Part shown: one piece after another, positions 1-10,247 of the stretch
Position numbering within the stretch: position 1 is the stretch's first letter
How the letters are laid out: every line of letters starts with the position of its first letter
Assembly: GCF_937616625.2 (NCBI RefSeq)
Contig: NC_065571.1
Coordinates: 56,095,651 to 56,159,650 of the forward strand
Source: Mercurialis annua
Lineage: Eukaryota; Streptophyta; Magnoliopsida; Malpighiales; Euphorbiaceae
Direction: 5' to 3'
DNA length: 64,000 nt
Notes under the pieces: generated by a model
What the model saw: the letters and a program-made list of their open reading frames with translations, nothing else
What the model was told of the DNA's origin: nothing
The model's database searches: none
Translations under genes and position numbers: made by a program

Positions 1-1754
1 GGAAAGAGGCAAAAAAGTAGCCAAATCGATAATTCTGAACAGCCTAATGAACACCAGCAACAGCAAAAAGCTGCTGTATCTCATTACGATGATAATCACA
101 CGGTATCATCATCTGAAGAGGAAGACAACGAAGGATCCGACCCGAATACCCAATTGGCTACTTCGGAACCACCACCCACAAGAAATGGTGCAATTTTTGT
201 GACCATTACTGACCCTGACGTTCTTGAATGTCCCATTTGCTATGAGTCCTTTTCAATCCCCGTCTTTCAGGTATGCCTTTGTTTTGTATGCTAAAATTCA
301 TTAGCATTAGTGGGTTCTAATTCAGTTTGTTGATTCAAGATTGATAAATTATTCTTTTGTGAGTTTTTGGTTTCTTGAATTTGAATTTGCATGTATGGAA
401 ATCTTTTGAAATTCTATTAGGTTTGGAAAAATTGAAATGTTGAATGAGGTATGTAGAAGTAAGCTGCAGCCGTATGCGACGCCTATTAGAGCCGACCTAA
501 CCTCCCTTCAAATGTTTAATGGCTTGGTTTGTAGATTGTGTAGGATTAGTTAGGAAATTTACTGTTAGCCCAAGTCGTAAAAGTCGATTTACATGTAAGA
601 AGTTTATCGATGGTCAACCTTCCTGAATTAATCGGTAGGGAGCTAGAGTATGGGGATCTTGGATTGTTAATTAATCGGTAGGGAGCTAGAGTATGGGGAT
701 CTTGGATTGTTCGTTTACTTTGAATTAGATAAGTTCATGAAAGCACTAGCTGAGCGCATCTGTAAGGATGTTACGAGGCTGTGAAATTACCTGTTTTTAC
801 CTATTATTTATAAGGTTATGTAGACTCTGCAGAAATATTTAAGTTGGAAAGAACTTTATGATGGTAACTTTAGATCACGGTGTTGGTGACTTAATCATAC
901 ATTACTCCTATAATGAACAGATTTATCGGCACTTTATTTGTTATGATAAAGCTAATTTTTGATATCTGGAGCTGTGGTTTCAACTCTTTCACTGCAAATG
1001 TTTTTTTTTCATTTGTATACCTTGTATCCTTTGGATTAACTACTCGGATGTTTTATGGGCAATTCAGTGTGTGAATGGGCATGCGGCTTGCTCTTCCTGC
1101 TACAAGAAACTTGCACATAAATGTCCTTCGTGCTCTATGCCTATTGGCTATAATCGTTGTCGAGCTTTTGAGAAGGTTCTTAAATCAGTCAAACTACCGT
1201 GCCACAATCTGAAGTATGGATGCAAAGAAATGGTTTTGTACAGCAAGAAATCGGAGCATGATAAAGTCTGCAACTATATGCCGTGTCCATGCCCCCTCTC
1301 AAGCTGCAAGTTTGTTGGCTCAGATAGGCAGTTATACCGGCATTTTAGCAAAAAACACAAGGGTTCTGCGTTACGCTTTCAATTTAAGACCACTTTTCCT
1401 GTTTTCTTGACTCATGATCACAAAAGCCTTATTCTTCAAGAGGAGGGAGACAATAGTTTATTTATTTTGAAGAATACAGCCGATATTCTTGGGAATGTGA
1501 TTACGGTTGACTGTATAGGGCCTCCATCATTAAAACAAGGATACCATTATATGGTTGAAGCAAAAATGGAGGGAAGTACCCTCAGATTTCAATCTCTTAC
1601 AAAAAGTATCCAAAAGGTTAATCACGATGATCCTCATTCAGATACATTCCTTGTAGTTCCGGGCAGTTTCTTTGGTTCTTATGGGCAGATCATCTTGGAT
1701 GTCTGCATATGGGATCATGGTTCATATCCTACTGAAATTACTAGTGCTGCTTAA
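1..1754 (+). CDS. SINA-like E3 ubiquitin ligase (5' partial)
   Basis: Predicted RING-type E3 ubiquitin ligase of the Seven-in-absentia/SINA-like family, which passes ubiquitin from an E2 to substrates and dimerises through a C-terminal TRAF-like fold. Exon 1 covers 1-270 and is open to the window edge. It encodes an acidic, Gln-rich leader and then CPICYESFSIPVFQ. The intron is 271-1067 (gtatgc...ttcag). Exon 2, 1068-1754, continues in frame with CVNGHAACSSCYKKL and CPSC, completing a C3HC4-type RING. A SIAH-type Cys/His finger follows (CKEMVLYSKKSEHDKVCNYM), then the substrate-binding region, ending at TAA 1752-1754. The start codon is outside the window. The family assignment is firm; the exact paralogue (SINA-like 7/10 type) is not resolved. 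Confidence 0.9.
627..712. repeat. 43-bp direct tandem duplication in SINA intron
   Basis: Two adjacent, almost identical 43-bp units containing attaatcggtagggagctag begin at about 627 and 670 inside intron 1 of the SINA-like gene. This looks like a simple local duplication. Confidence 0.8.
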
Positions 1755-3055
1755 TGCACCTGATGCTTTTAGTTTTTGATTTCGCAGGAAAGCTTCGAGT
1801 TGCTGATTAATTTTGTGTATTCCATGCTTGAATTTCCTTAACCGCTGCTGAGCCATTGAGACGGCTGCAAGGAAACTTTCACTTATGGTAAACTCTTTCT
1901 TGCATCGGCATATGCCTTCTCGACTTGTACCAGCATGCAAATGTATCAGCAGTTTTATGGATTTATAGTACCATCGCTGTATCAAAGTTTCATGTTAATT
2001 GCGTCACAAATTTCCTATTCAATTGATGTGCCTTTTTTTTCCAAGTGGGGTGAGCAGTATATCCGACCGACCAAATGAATGACTTTTGTCCGGTACGGTG
2101 ATAAATTTGGGTTGTGTCGGTTCAGTTTTAGGGATTTAAAATTTCAGTTTTCGGTTATTAGTTTGGTTTGAGATCTGGATTATCCAAATTAACTGAACCG
2201 GCCGAATAAATTGAGCAATTGATTTTATTTTTCATAATTATATTAGTATTTTTCCAGCTTTAACTGGACCGACCGAACCGATGATTGTATAAATAATTAT
2301 ATATTATTGTTTTAAAATTTATCTGATTCTATAATTTTCTATATTGTATGAAAGAAAAATAAATTTAGGGAAATAAAATTGATTTTTTTACTAAGTCAAC
2401 TTTAGTAAATTTGACCAAATGTATCTTAATTATAAAATATTAATCACAAATGCAGACATTTATCTGTAGCAAAATTTGCAAATTCATCCCTTTGATGAAT
2501 TGAAATAAGATGTTAAATATTTTATTCAAATGCACCAAGGAAAATGACCTTTACATTAATTTTGCTAATTTGCTTTGTATGCAATTAGATAGTTAATTAA
2601 CAAATTTATCTTAGTCGGAGTTAATTAGTATTGAAGCCATTGTAGAATTATTGACATAAAATGCCAAAAACTACTAGAAAAACTTGTTAACTCTAAGAAA
2701 TTATGTCAAAATTATCAAAATAATTTTTTTAAATATATTTTGGTCCCGCTTAACACTACTTCTATTGAACTAATTTTTTTTTAATTATCTAATTCTTTTC
2801 TATGAAAAAATATTATCTAATACTTAAATAGTAAAAGAAAATATTTATTTTGTTATTCTACTGTATTATATTGGACACAAATGAAAGCTGCTACTTGCAT
2901 TGAAATTTATAGAATAATTATAATCATAATAGATCATAATCATGAATTTCTCAACAACAAATTGGTAATTAAATGATTCAAATCCAACATTATTCAATTC
3001 CAATATATTTCTATATTGGCGATAGCCGATCACTGGAATGGGGGATTAAAAATAG
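1755..3055. other. Intergenic, A/T-rich, degraded repeat
   Basis: No gene is supported here. The first 250 bases are probably the 3' UTR and downstream region of the SINA-like gene. Around 2060-2285, scattered ccgaccgaaccg and cggttcag motifs in both orientations look like an old copy of the CCGAACCG-rich foldback element found intact at 54803-55115. The remainder is plain A/T-rich sequence. Confidence 0.5.
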
Positions 3056-3500
3056 GTGGAGTCTGCCCAGACGAAGGAACTTTACATTTCGGCAATTTCT
3101 CCAAAATGTAATGATGACGGTGGTGGTGGATTTATAATGGTTGGAGTTTGTCCGGATGGAGGAACTCCACCTTTTGGCTTCTCTCCAAAATTTACACGGG
3201 TAAATAGTATTTCCGACTTTAGCAATTCTCCAAAATGTAATGATGATGGTGGCGGTGGATTTATAATAGGTGGAGTTTGTCCGGATGGAGAAACTCCACC
3301 TTTAGGCTTCTCTCCAAAATTTACACGCGTGAATAGTATTTCCGACTGCAGTGGTGGCGGAGAATTAATAATCGGAGCAGGCCCCCCGGAAGGCGGAAGA
3401 GGAGCCTTAGAAAAAGTGCGAAAGTTTAACCTAACATCTACAAGACAACATGCCAAACAAAAACCAAAACTACCCACAAAAAGTTTGCCATTGATTTGAT
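3056..3500 (-). pseudogene. Repeat-containing secreted-peptide precursor, disrupted
   Basis: Read on the minus strand, this stretch encodes a hydrophobic leader and then three diverged units with a 129-bp (43-residue) period. Each carries a Pro-rich core: LPPSGGPAPIIN, VSPSGQTPPIIN and VPPSGQTPTIIN, followed by Pro-rich sequence and a FGEKPKGG spacer. A fourth core (VPSSGQTPPIFN) follows after a frame change near 3085. Small secreted proteins with repeated Pro/Gly cores resemble plant signalling-peptide precursors, but I do not recognise the family. The likely original ATG at 3491 opens MANFLWVVLVFVWHVVL and then meets a stop. The core repeats are in the +1 frame, which can be entered from an ATG at 3516 supplied by the adjacent retroelement. 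The retroelement target duplication (3487-3500) overlaps the original ATG. Confidence 0.5.
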
Positions 3501-3575
3501 TTTTTTTTGAATCCATCGTATCTCATTAAATTGAATATGAAACAGTTACATTTGTAAGAAATTCGTGATAATTTG

Positions 3576-4146
3576 TGATGGTTCCAGTGATGATGGATCC
3601 GGTCTTGATGTGGCCGGTCTAAGTGTGATCTTCAATCTACACAGAAAAGATAGGTTAGAAGGATTCGAGCCGGTGTTGGCTCGAACACCCTCCGATGCCT
3701 AAGTCAGATAGACTGAATTGATAAGAGTTTAGAGTGAATATGAGTAATAAAAGGTGTCTTTTACCTGACCTAGATCCATTAATATATAATAGATAGTCAT
3801 TATGTTGTAGTATGAGTCTTGTTACTGATTTGAGTTCATCTTCTTGTTGAGATTAGGTAAAATCCGTCCTTATCCCTGATTTTGTTGGCGATGCCATGGA
3901 GTCTTCTTGTGGAGATGGCGCAGAGAAGAGTCGCAGTCCTCCCGCCGAAGTCTTTTGAGATAGAATACACTACCCAAAGTAACAAGGTACTTTTACATTC
4001 TTTGGGACTATTGACTGCGTCCGCCGTACTTCGAGTAAAATGGTTCTTCTAGTGGTGTTGCCATTCTAGTAGAATAGTCCTTCATGTGGGATGGTTCTTT
4101 CAACGAGATGATCCTTCAAGTGGAAATGTTCTTCTAGTAATATAGT
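3576..4146 (-). repeat. Left inverted arm (571 bp) of LTR element
   Basis: Reverse complement of 6524-7094, equal in length and nearly identical. It places the LTR 3' end at the outer left border of the insertion. The junction with the direct 112-bp LTR end is between 4146 and 4147 (tatagt then tgttcgagcc). Confidence 0.9.
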
Positions 4147-4279
4147 TGTTCGAGCCAACACCGGCTCGAATCCTTCTAACCTATCTTTTCTGTGTAGATT
4201 GAAGATCACACTTAGACCGGCCACATCAAGACCGGATCCATCATCACTGGAACCATCATTTGGCGCCGTCTGTGGGAAC
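4147..4279 (+). repeat. Direct LTR-end copy plus primer-binding site
   Basis: Positions 4147-4258 are identical to 6983-7094 as far as I can read. The LTR ends in CA at 4258; after tt, tggcgccgtctgtgggaac (4261-4279) is the putative tRNA primer-binding site. The 112-bp piece could be the R-U5 segment, the part normally copied as minus-strand strong-stop DNA. Confidence 0.7.
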
Positions 4280-4740
4280 GATAATTCGTTCTTGAATAAA
4301 TTTAATTTTGGTTCTCAGTGATGGACAACCATAAAAAAGATTGGAAGTGACGAGTGAAAATAAACAAATTAGAGCATAAGTGGATATCAAAATTAATATA
4401 TGAAGCTGTCAAATCAAGGAAATTTATTTGATCCGAACATCTTCATCTCTCTGTGTCGTAGAAGGAATAGTTACCGTGTACCAGACGCAGACACCAGTGC
4501 AACATACAAAAACGAACAGATAAGTTTTTCCTTTTATATCACTAGTATTCAAAGTGGCTATCTTATGATGCTTGTAAGACAATGTTTAATCGTATCGATA
4601 TTATAGATCTAGTAAATTATAAAAATGAATGTAGCGGAATCAAAGAAAAAACATCACTTTATTGTATTGGAGTTAAAATTTACTTGTTGAATCATTTTTA
4701 CTGAAGTTTGCAATGATTTAAATGCTGCTTAATGGAATTT

Positions 4741-4900
4741 CAGAAGAAAAACCACTGTGAAAGACAAACTACTGTGACAGCCGGAAGAGAAACCACTGTG
4801 ACAGTCAGAAGAGAAACTACTGTGACACTCGGAAAAGAAACAAATGTACCAGTCAGTAGAAAAACCACTATACTAGTGAGAAAAAAAGAGAAGGGCACCA
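4741..4900. repeat. Degenerate 24-bp tandem repeat
   Basis: About five to six diverged 24-bp units of the type agaaaccactgtgacagtc lie within the internal region of the LTR element. In one frame they read as an 8-residue repeat (ETTVTVRR), but there is no sign of a real protein. Confidence 0.7.
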
Positions 4901-4907
4901 ACGAAAA

Positions 4908-6070
4908 GAACCAACTGACGAATAATCCCAGGCACAGATGTAGATTGACGAAGTCCCAAGCGTAGACGCAGATCTTAGGCGCAGACGTAGATCCCAGGCT
5001 CAGACACAAAAAGAACCGACATACGATTAATCCCAGGCACATATGTATATTGACGAAGTCCCAAGCGTAGACGCAGATCCTAGGCGCAGACGTAGATCCC
5101 AGGCTCAGACACAAAGATGTTACGAAAAGAACCGACAGACGATTAATCCCAGGCACATATGTATATTGACGAAGTCCCAAGCGTAGACGCAGATCCTAGG
5201 CGCAGACGTAGATCCCAGGCTCAGACACAAAGATGTTACGAAAAGAACCGACAGACGATTAATCCCAGGCACATATGTATATTGACGAAGTCCCAGGCAT
5301 AGACGTAGATCCTAGGCGCAGACGCAGATCCCAGGCTCAGACACAAAAAGAACCGACATACGATTAATCCCAGACACATATGTAGATTGACGAAGTCCCA
5401 AGCGTAGACGCAGATCCTAGGCGCAGACGTAGATCCCAAACTCAGAAACAAAGACGTTACGAAAAGAACCGATAGACGATTAATCCCAGGCACATATGTA
5501 TATTGACGAAGTCCCAGGCATAGACGTAGATCCTAGGCGCAGACGCAGATCCCAGGCTCAGACACAAAAAGAACCGACATACGATTAATCCCAGACACAT
5601 ATGTAGAATGACGAAATCCCAAGCGTAGACGCAGATCCTAGGCGCAGACGTAGATCCCAGGCTCAGACACAAAGACGTTACGAAAAGAACCGATAGACGA
5701 TTAATCCCAGGCACATATGTATATTGACAAAGCCTAAGGCATAGACGTAGATCCTAGGCGCAGACGCAGATCCCAGGCTCAAACGCAAAGATGTTACGAA
5801 AAGAACCGACAGACAATTAATCCCGGGCACAAATATAGATTGACAAAGTCCCAAGCATATATCCAAATCTTAGGCGTAGACGCAGATCCCAGACGCAGAG
5901 ATGTTATGAAAAGACAACGGGAGAGTAATCCCAGGCACAGATGTAGATTGACAAAGTCCCAAGCATATTTCCAGATCTTAGGCGTAGACGTAGATCCCAG
6001 GCGCAGAGATGTTATGAAAAGAACCAACAGACGAGTAATCCCAGACACAGATGTAGTTTGACAAAGTCCC
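4908..6070. repeat. Tandem array of about 110-bp units with 221-bp period
   Basis: About eleven units start with variants of gaaccgacagacgattaatc and contain gaagtcccaagcgtagacgc and gatcccaggctcagac. Two unit lengths, about 106 and 115 bp (with or without a gatgttacg insert), alternate in the middle, giving a 221-bp higher-order period between about 5240 and 5800. The last two or three units are more diverged. The array sits in the internal region of the LTR element. Open frames across it, mostly minus strand, are by-products of the repeat. Confidence 0.85.
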
Positions 6071-6389
6071 TGAACACGAAGAAAAGGCTTCATCTCCACT
6101 CGCAAAAGAAAGAACAACATCATTGTTGTAAAAGACGTTGAAGGTACATAGACTATCCTTTCAATTAAAAATGAAACTTTATGCAGAAGAGTACTAACGA
6201 ACATGCAGCAATAGAAGTAGAAATCAAAAATTCACAACTCGCCCAACCAAGTTTTGGGACAGTTTCAAGCAAAAGACTTTCCTCAGAGTCAAAGTGTACA
6301 GGAGGCAGATAACCAAGCAGGACCATTAAAGGCACCATACAAAGATCGAAACCAAAGCACATCGAAGGCAGACGACTAAAGTACCACAA

Positions 6390-6620
6390 TACCCGATTCA
6401 TTGAAGGATTTCTCCATCGAAAGAACCGTCCCACATGAAGGACAATTTATAGAAGGACTACTCCACCAGAAAGACCATCCACCCGAAGGATTGCTCCATC
6501 GAAAGAATCGTCCCACTCGAAGCACTATATTACTAGAAGAACATTTCCACTTGAAGGATCATCTCGTTGAAAGAACCATCCCACATGAAGGACTATTCTA
6601 CTAGAATGGCAGCACCACTA
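6390..6620. repeat. Degenerate 30-40-bp repeats at LTR start
   Basis: Repeated variants of gaaggattnctccatcgaaagaaccgtcccac run from the internal region into the right LTR arm. The inverted arm begins inside this block at 6524, so the true U3 start of the LTR is not marked by a clear TG here. Confidence 0.6.
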
Positions 6621-7719
6621 GAAGAACCATTTTACTCGAAGTACGGCGGACGCAGTCAATAGTCCCAAAGAATGTAAAAGTACCTTGTTACTTTGGGTAG
6701 TGTATTCTATCTCAAAAGACTTCGGCGGGAGGACTGCGACTCTTCTCTGCGCCATCTCCACAAGAAGACTCCATGGCATCGCCAACAAAATCAGGGATAA
6801 GGACGGATTTTACCTAATCTCAACAAGAAGATGAACTCAAATCAGTAACAAGGCTCATACTACAACATAATGACTATCTATTATATATTAATGGATCTAG
6901 GTCAGGTAAAAGACACCTTTTATTACTCATATTCACTCTAAACTCTTATCAATTCAGTCTATCTGACTTAGGCATCGGAGGGTGTTCGAGCCAACACCGG
7001 CTCGAATCCTTCTAACCTATCTTTTCTGTGTAGATTGAAGATCACACTTAGACCGGCCACATCAAGACCGGATCCATCATCACTGGAACCATCAATTTGA
7101 AAACTAAACCCGATGACCTGACATGGAACAGACAACATGCTGCCTGATTCGCAGACCTTACTTACGAAAATAAAATAAATTACTAACTGTTTCGCGAATT
7201 AAGTGCAGTCTTCAATCACTCTTCATTCAAACTTCTCCAAACACCCGCAAACTCACAGCATCCGATTCAATCAACACTTGATATAACTCCTTCTAAAAAG
7301 AAGAAAACAAACCTTTCACAGAGAAAGGACAACAAACCTTTCATAAAGAAAGAATAAAGTAAAACATTCATAAAAAAGACAAATAATAAAAAATAAATAA
7401 AACTAGTATAACTCATAAACGAATACATTTTGTTACTGAAAGATCTTCAATCTATCGTCGCTTCTTGATAATTGAATTGCGCTTCGTGATAAATTTTATT
7501 CCGTCAGAAAAATGAAAAAGAATTGGCTATTTATTATATTGTATGAAATTAAAATAACATAAACAAAAGGGGTGACTACCGTCAATAGAAAAATTAAGCC
7601 ATTGACGGCTGCCGAAGAAAAAATAAGAAAAAAGCTCTAGGCGGCTAGAGTTTGTTAGAGAGAAAAGAAAAGAGGAGGTGGCTAGGATTTTTTAGTGTTA
7701 TTTCTAATTTTAGTCACGC

Positions 7720-7775
7720 CATTGATTTGATTTTGATTTCTTAATCAAACTTATTTCATCATTTCTTTATATACA
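7720..7775 (-). promoter_or_regulatory. Displaced start and TATA box of the peptide gene (putative)
   Basis: Beyond the right-hand copy of the copy A target duplication, the minus strand has a TATA-like gtataaag-type motif (7765-7774) and, about 45 nt downstream, the duplicated ATGGC (7722-7718). Before insertion this would have joined directly to the peptide-gene coding sequence at 3491. Inferred from the duplication; expression is not shown. Confidence 0.35.
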
Positions 7776-8044
7776 AGTTCACTGTCCTTGATAAGAAATA
7801 ATATTGTGAATCTCAATAGTCAATATGATATTTGACTATTTAGCATCTTAAAGTTTTGATTTTGCTCCATGCAAAAAAGGGGAATGTAATCTTATTTTAA
7901 TTTAATATTCATGAATTTAAGGCAGGCCAATATTTATTTGTTTTGTTATACAGTAAAAGAATTGCAAAATTACTAAAAGCTATTCAATTTTGTTATAATT
8001 AATTAGAATCATGGTATGACCTTTTGATTTGTCAACCATAGATG

Positions 8045-8382
8045 GGCTTAATACATAGTTTGACCCCTGAACTTGTACCCTTTTATCCATCTAACCCCTA
8101 AATTTAACGTCTCACCTATCGAACCTCTGAAGTTGTTAAATAATCCGATTTAACCCCTGAACTTGATAAATAAGTAAGTATTGAACCCTTCGTGTCCACC
8201 TGTCACTTGAAATGTTCTAGAAGAAATTGTGTACGGAGGGGTTAAATGTTTACGTATTTATCAAGTTCGGGGGTCAAATCGGGTTATTTAACAAGTTCAG
8301 GGGTTCGATAGGTGAGACGTTAAGTTTGGAGGTTAGATGGGTAAAAGGGTACAAGTTCAGGGGTCAAACTATGTATTCAGCC
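8045..8382. mobile_element. Foldback MITE, 10-bp TSD (Mutator-like)
   Basis: A 338-bp near-complete palindrome starting ggcttaatacatagtttgac and ending in its complement ...ctatgtattcagcc. It is flanked by the 10-bp direct repeat accatagatg (8035-8044 and 8383-8392). Long terminal inverted repeats with 9-10-bp duplications are typical of Mutator-like MITEs. No coding capacity. Confidence 0.9.
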
Positions 8383-8569
8383 ACCATAGATGTACATTTT
8401 AGTCATTTATAATATAGTTTAGTGTCAAAAAAGAAAAATCACTATTATAAATAAAGAAGGTAAAGAAAAAGAGATATATATAGATTGATTGTCTTTCCTA
8501 ATCCTTTAAAAATAATTGTTAACTAAATACTTTTATACCAAAACTGTTGTGAATATGAAATATACTTAT

Positions 8570-9188
8570 AATGCAAACCCTAGCCGTCTAGAATTTTTTT
8601 ATTGTTTCTTCTCCGGCAGCCGTCAATGGTTTAATTTTGCTATTGACGGTAGCCATCCCTTTATATATGTTAATTTAATTTCATAGATATAATAAATAGC
8701 CAATTCTTTTCCATTTTTTCTTGATGGATTAAGATTTATCAACGAAGCGGAGATAAATTGAAGATCATCAACAACAAAATGAAATCGTTTATGAGCTATA
8801 TTAGGTTTATTTATTTTTCATTGTTTTGTTTTTTTTAAATGTTTTATTTTGTCCTTTCTTTGTGAAAGGTTTGTTGTCCTTCCTCTGCGGAAGGTTTGTT
8901 GTCTCTTTTTTATGAAAGAGTTATCAAGTGGTGGTTGAACCGGATGATGTGAGTTTGTGGGTGATGGGTGATGGATGAAGTTTGATCGAAGAATGATTGA
9001 AAACTGCACTTAATTAGCGAAACAGTTAATAATTTATTTTTATTTTCGTAAGTAAGATCTGCGAATCAGACAGCATGTTGTCTGTTTCATGTCAGGTCAT
9101 CGGGTTTCGTTTTCGAATTATTCCGAATTTCTTACAATTGTAACGGTTTCATATTCGATTTAATGAGATTTGATGAATTCAAAAAAAA
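8570..9188 (+). mobile_element. SINE-like retroelement, copy B
   Basis: Plus-strand copy of the poly(A)-ended family, ending in gatgaattc plus nine A. Direct repeats of atgaaatatacttat flank it (8555-8569 and 9189-9203). It contains the same blocks as copy A in opposite orientation, including gacggtagccatcc, the paired cctttc...gaaaggtttgttgtc motifs and catgtcaggtcatcgggttt. Copies A and B together look like one big inverted repeat, but each has its own target duplication, so they are independent insertions. Confidence 0.75.
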
Positions 9189-9211
9189 ATGAAATATACT
9201 TATTAAATTAT

Positions 9212-9529
9212 GGCTTAAATGCACAAAAAATCACCAACTTTTGCGTGTTTTTGGTATTTAACACGATCTTTTAATTTTGGCGTAAAAATACATGAACTAT
9301 CAAATTTTTGCATATAAGACCAAGCTTGCATTTTTTTCAAAAAACGATGTCGTTTTAAGGCAAAAACGGTGCCGTTTTAGGAGAAAAACGGTGTCGTTTT
9401 ATGCCCAAAATGATGTTCGTGTTATTATTGCAAAAATCAGATAGTTCGTGTATTTTTATGCCAAAATTAAAAGTTCGTGTTAAATAGCAAAAACACGCGA
9501 AAGTTTGTGATTTTTTATGCATTTAAGCC
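9212..9529. mobile_element. Foldback MITE, 9-bp TSD, with AAAACG-NN-CGTTTT motifs
   Basis: A 318-bp palindromic element starting ggcttaaatgcacaaaaaat and ending atttttatgcatttaagcc-like, with the 9-bp duplication ttaaattat (9203-9211 and 9530-9538). The centre carries three short palindromes of the aaaacggtgtcgtttt type. Its left duplication overlaps the right duplication of retroelement copy B, so it landed at that boundary. Confidence 0.85.
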
Positions 9530-9648
9530 TTAAATTATTATAATATATATCTAAAAATAATCAATTTTAAATATACTATTTATAAAAAATTAACTTAAAA
9601 TAATATCAATACAATTTTTCTATTGCTCATTTTATGTTAAAACATGTA

Positions 9649-9860
9649 CTCCCTCCGTCCCAAAACAATAATCCACTTTTTCCTTTTATAAGAAACACAA
9701 TTAATATTTTAACTTTTCACAACTTTATTTTCATTTTTCCTGTTATACCCTTATTAAATGTTATGTCTAACTTATATTTTAGGCTAATGGCAATAAATGT
9801 TACGTCTAATTTATACTTTTATGTTGATTGTTTTTACATTGTTAGATTAAAAACCAAGCA
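9649..9860. mobile_element. Truncated Stowaway-like MITE end
   Basis: A TA followed by ctccctccgtcccaaaac, the terminus of a widespread Tc1/mariner-type plant MITE. No matching right end is present; recognisable element-like sequence fades by about 9860. Confidence 0.5.
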
Positions 9861-10247
9861 ACATTGATTATTCATTTTCAACTTTTCTTTTTTTCATTTT
9901 GCTTTTAGACCTTGCCCAATTTGAAAGTAAAAATACAGAAAGTGAAAAAAAACATTGATTACAACAATTTCGAATGGATTTTTCTTTTTCTTTTTTTACA
10001 AACAAATACACATTGAGGATGACTGCACAAGAATACAAACAAGGAAGCTAAAAAAATCAGCATCGTCTCAAATTGGAGTGTATGATGTGTCATGATCTTC
10101 GATCATTCTCACTCATATTCGTCTTCGAATGTCCATAAACCTTTCACTACATTTCACAATCCTATGTGCATTTTTCGTCCCGGAAAGCTTTGTAAATTGC
10201 TGGAAAGCCAATATGCTGAGGTTCCATACCATCACTAACTTGCTTTG

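Larger units (their letters stand above)
3576..7094. mobile_element. LTR element with inverted LTR-end termini
   Basis: A 3519-bp insertion starting tgatggttcc and ending ggaaccatca, flanked by the 5-bp direct repeat atttg (3571-3575 and 7095-7099). The left 571 bp (3576-4146) is the reverse complement of the right 571 bp (6524-7094); I saw only two clear mismatches. A third copy of the last 112 bp lies in direct orientation at 4147-4258 and is followed by tt and tggcgccgtctgtgggaac, a sequence typical of the primer-binding region after plant Ty3-type LTRs. No gag, pol or integrase frame is present, so it is non-autonomous. Both outer ends are therefore the U5/3' end of the LTR. The 5-bp duplication shows integrase-type insertion as a single event. 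Confidence 0.85.
3501..7717 (-). mobile_element. Poly(A)-ended SINE-like retroelement, copy A, interrupted
   Basis: Minus-strand element whose 3' end is the T-run at 3501-3508 (poly(A) on the minus strand) and whose 5' end is near 7717. It is flanked by direct repeats of gccattgatttgat(ttt) at 3487-3500 and 7718-7734, a target duplication typical of LINE-type retrotransposition. Its own sequence is about 690 bp (3501-3575 plus 7100-7717). The remainder is the LTR element nested inside. It matches copy B (8570-9188) in inverted orientation through features such as the hairpin gccgtcaatgg...ctattgacgg and the block aataaatagccaattctttt. No coding frame is visible. Without an obvious tRNA-like head I call it SINE-like rather than naming a family. 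Confidence 0.7.

Noticed and set aside
4908..6070. Regular repeats considered as a CRISPR array
   Set aside because: Units are continuous tandem copies of about 110 bp with no unique spacers, in a plant genome inside an LTR element.
4740..6204. Series of similar open frames (MCLGLIVCRFF-type) on the minus strand
   Set aside because: They repeat with the 221-bp tandem array, are hydrophobic by composition only, and the array lies in a non-coding retroelement.
8227..8412. 61-codon frame
   Set aside because: Lies wholly within the arm of the foldback MITE 8045-8382 and its flank.
3501..9188. One large foldback element spanning copies A and B
   Set aside because: Each copy has its own target duplication and poly(A) end, so they are two separate insertions in opposite orientation.
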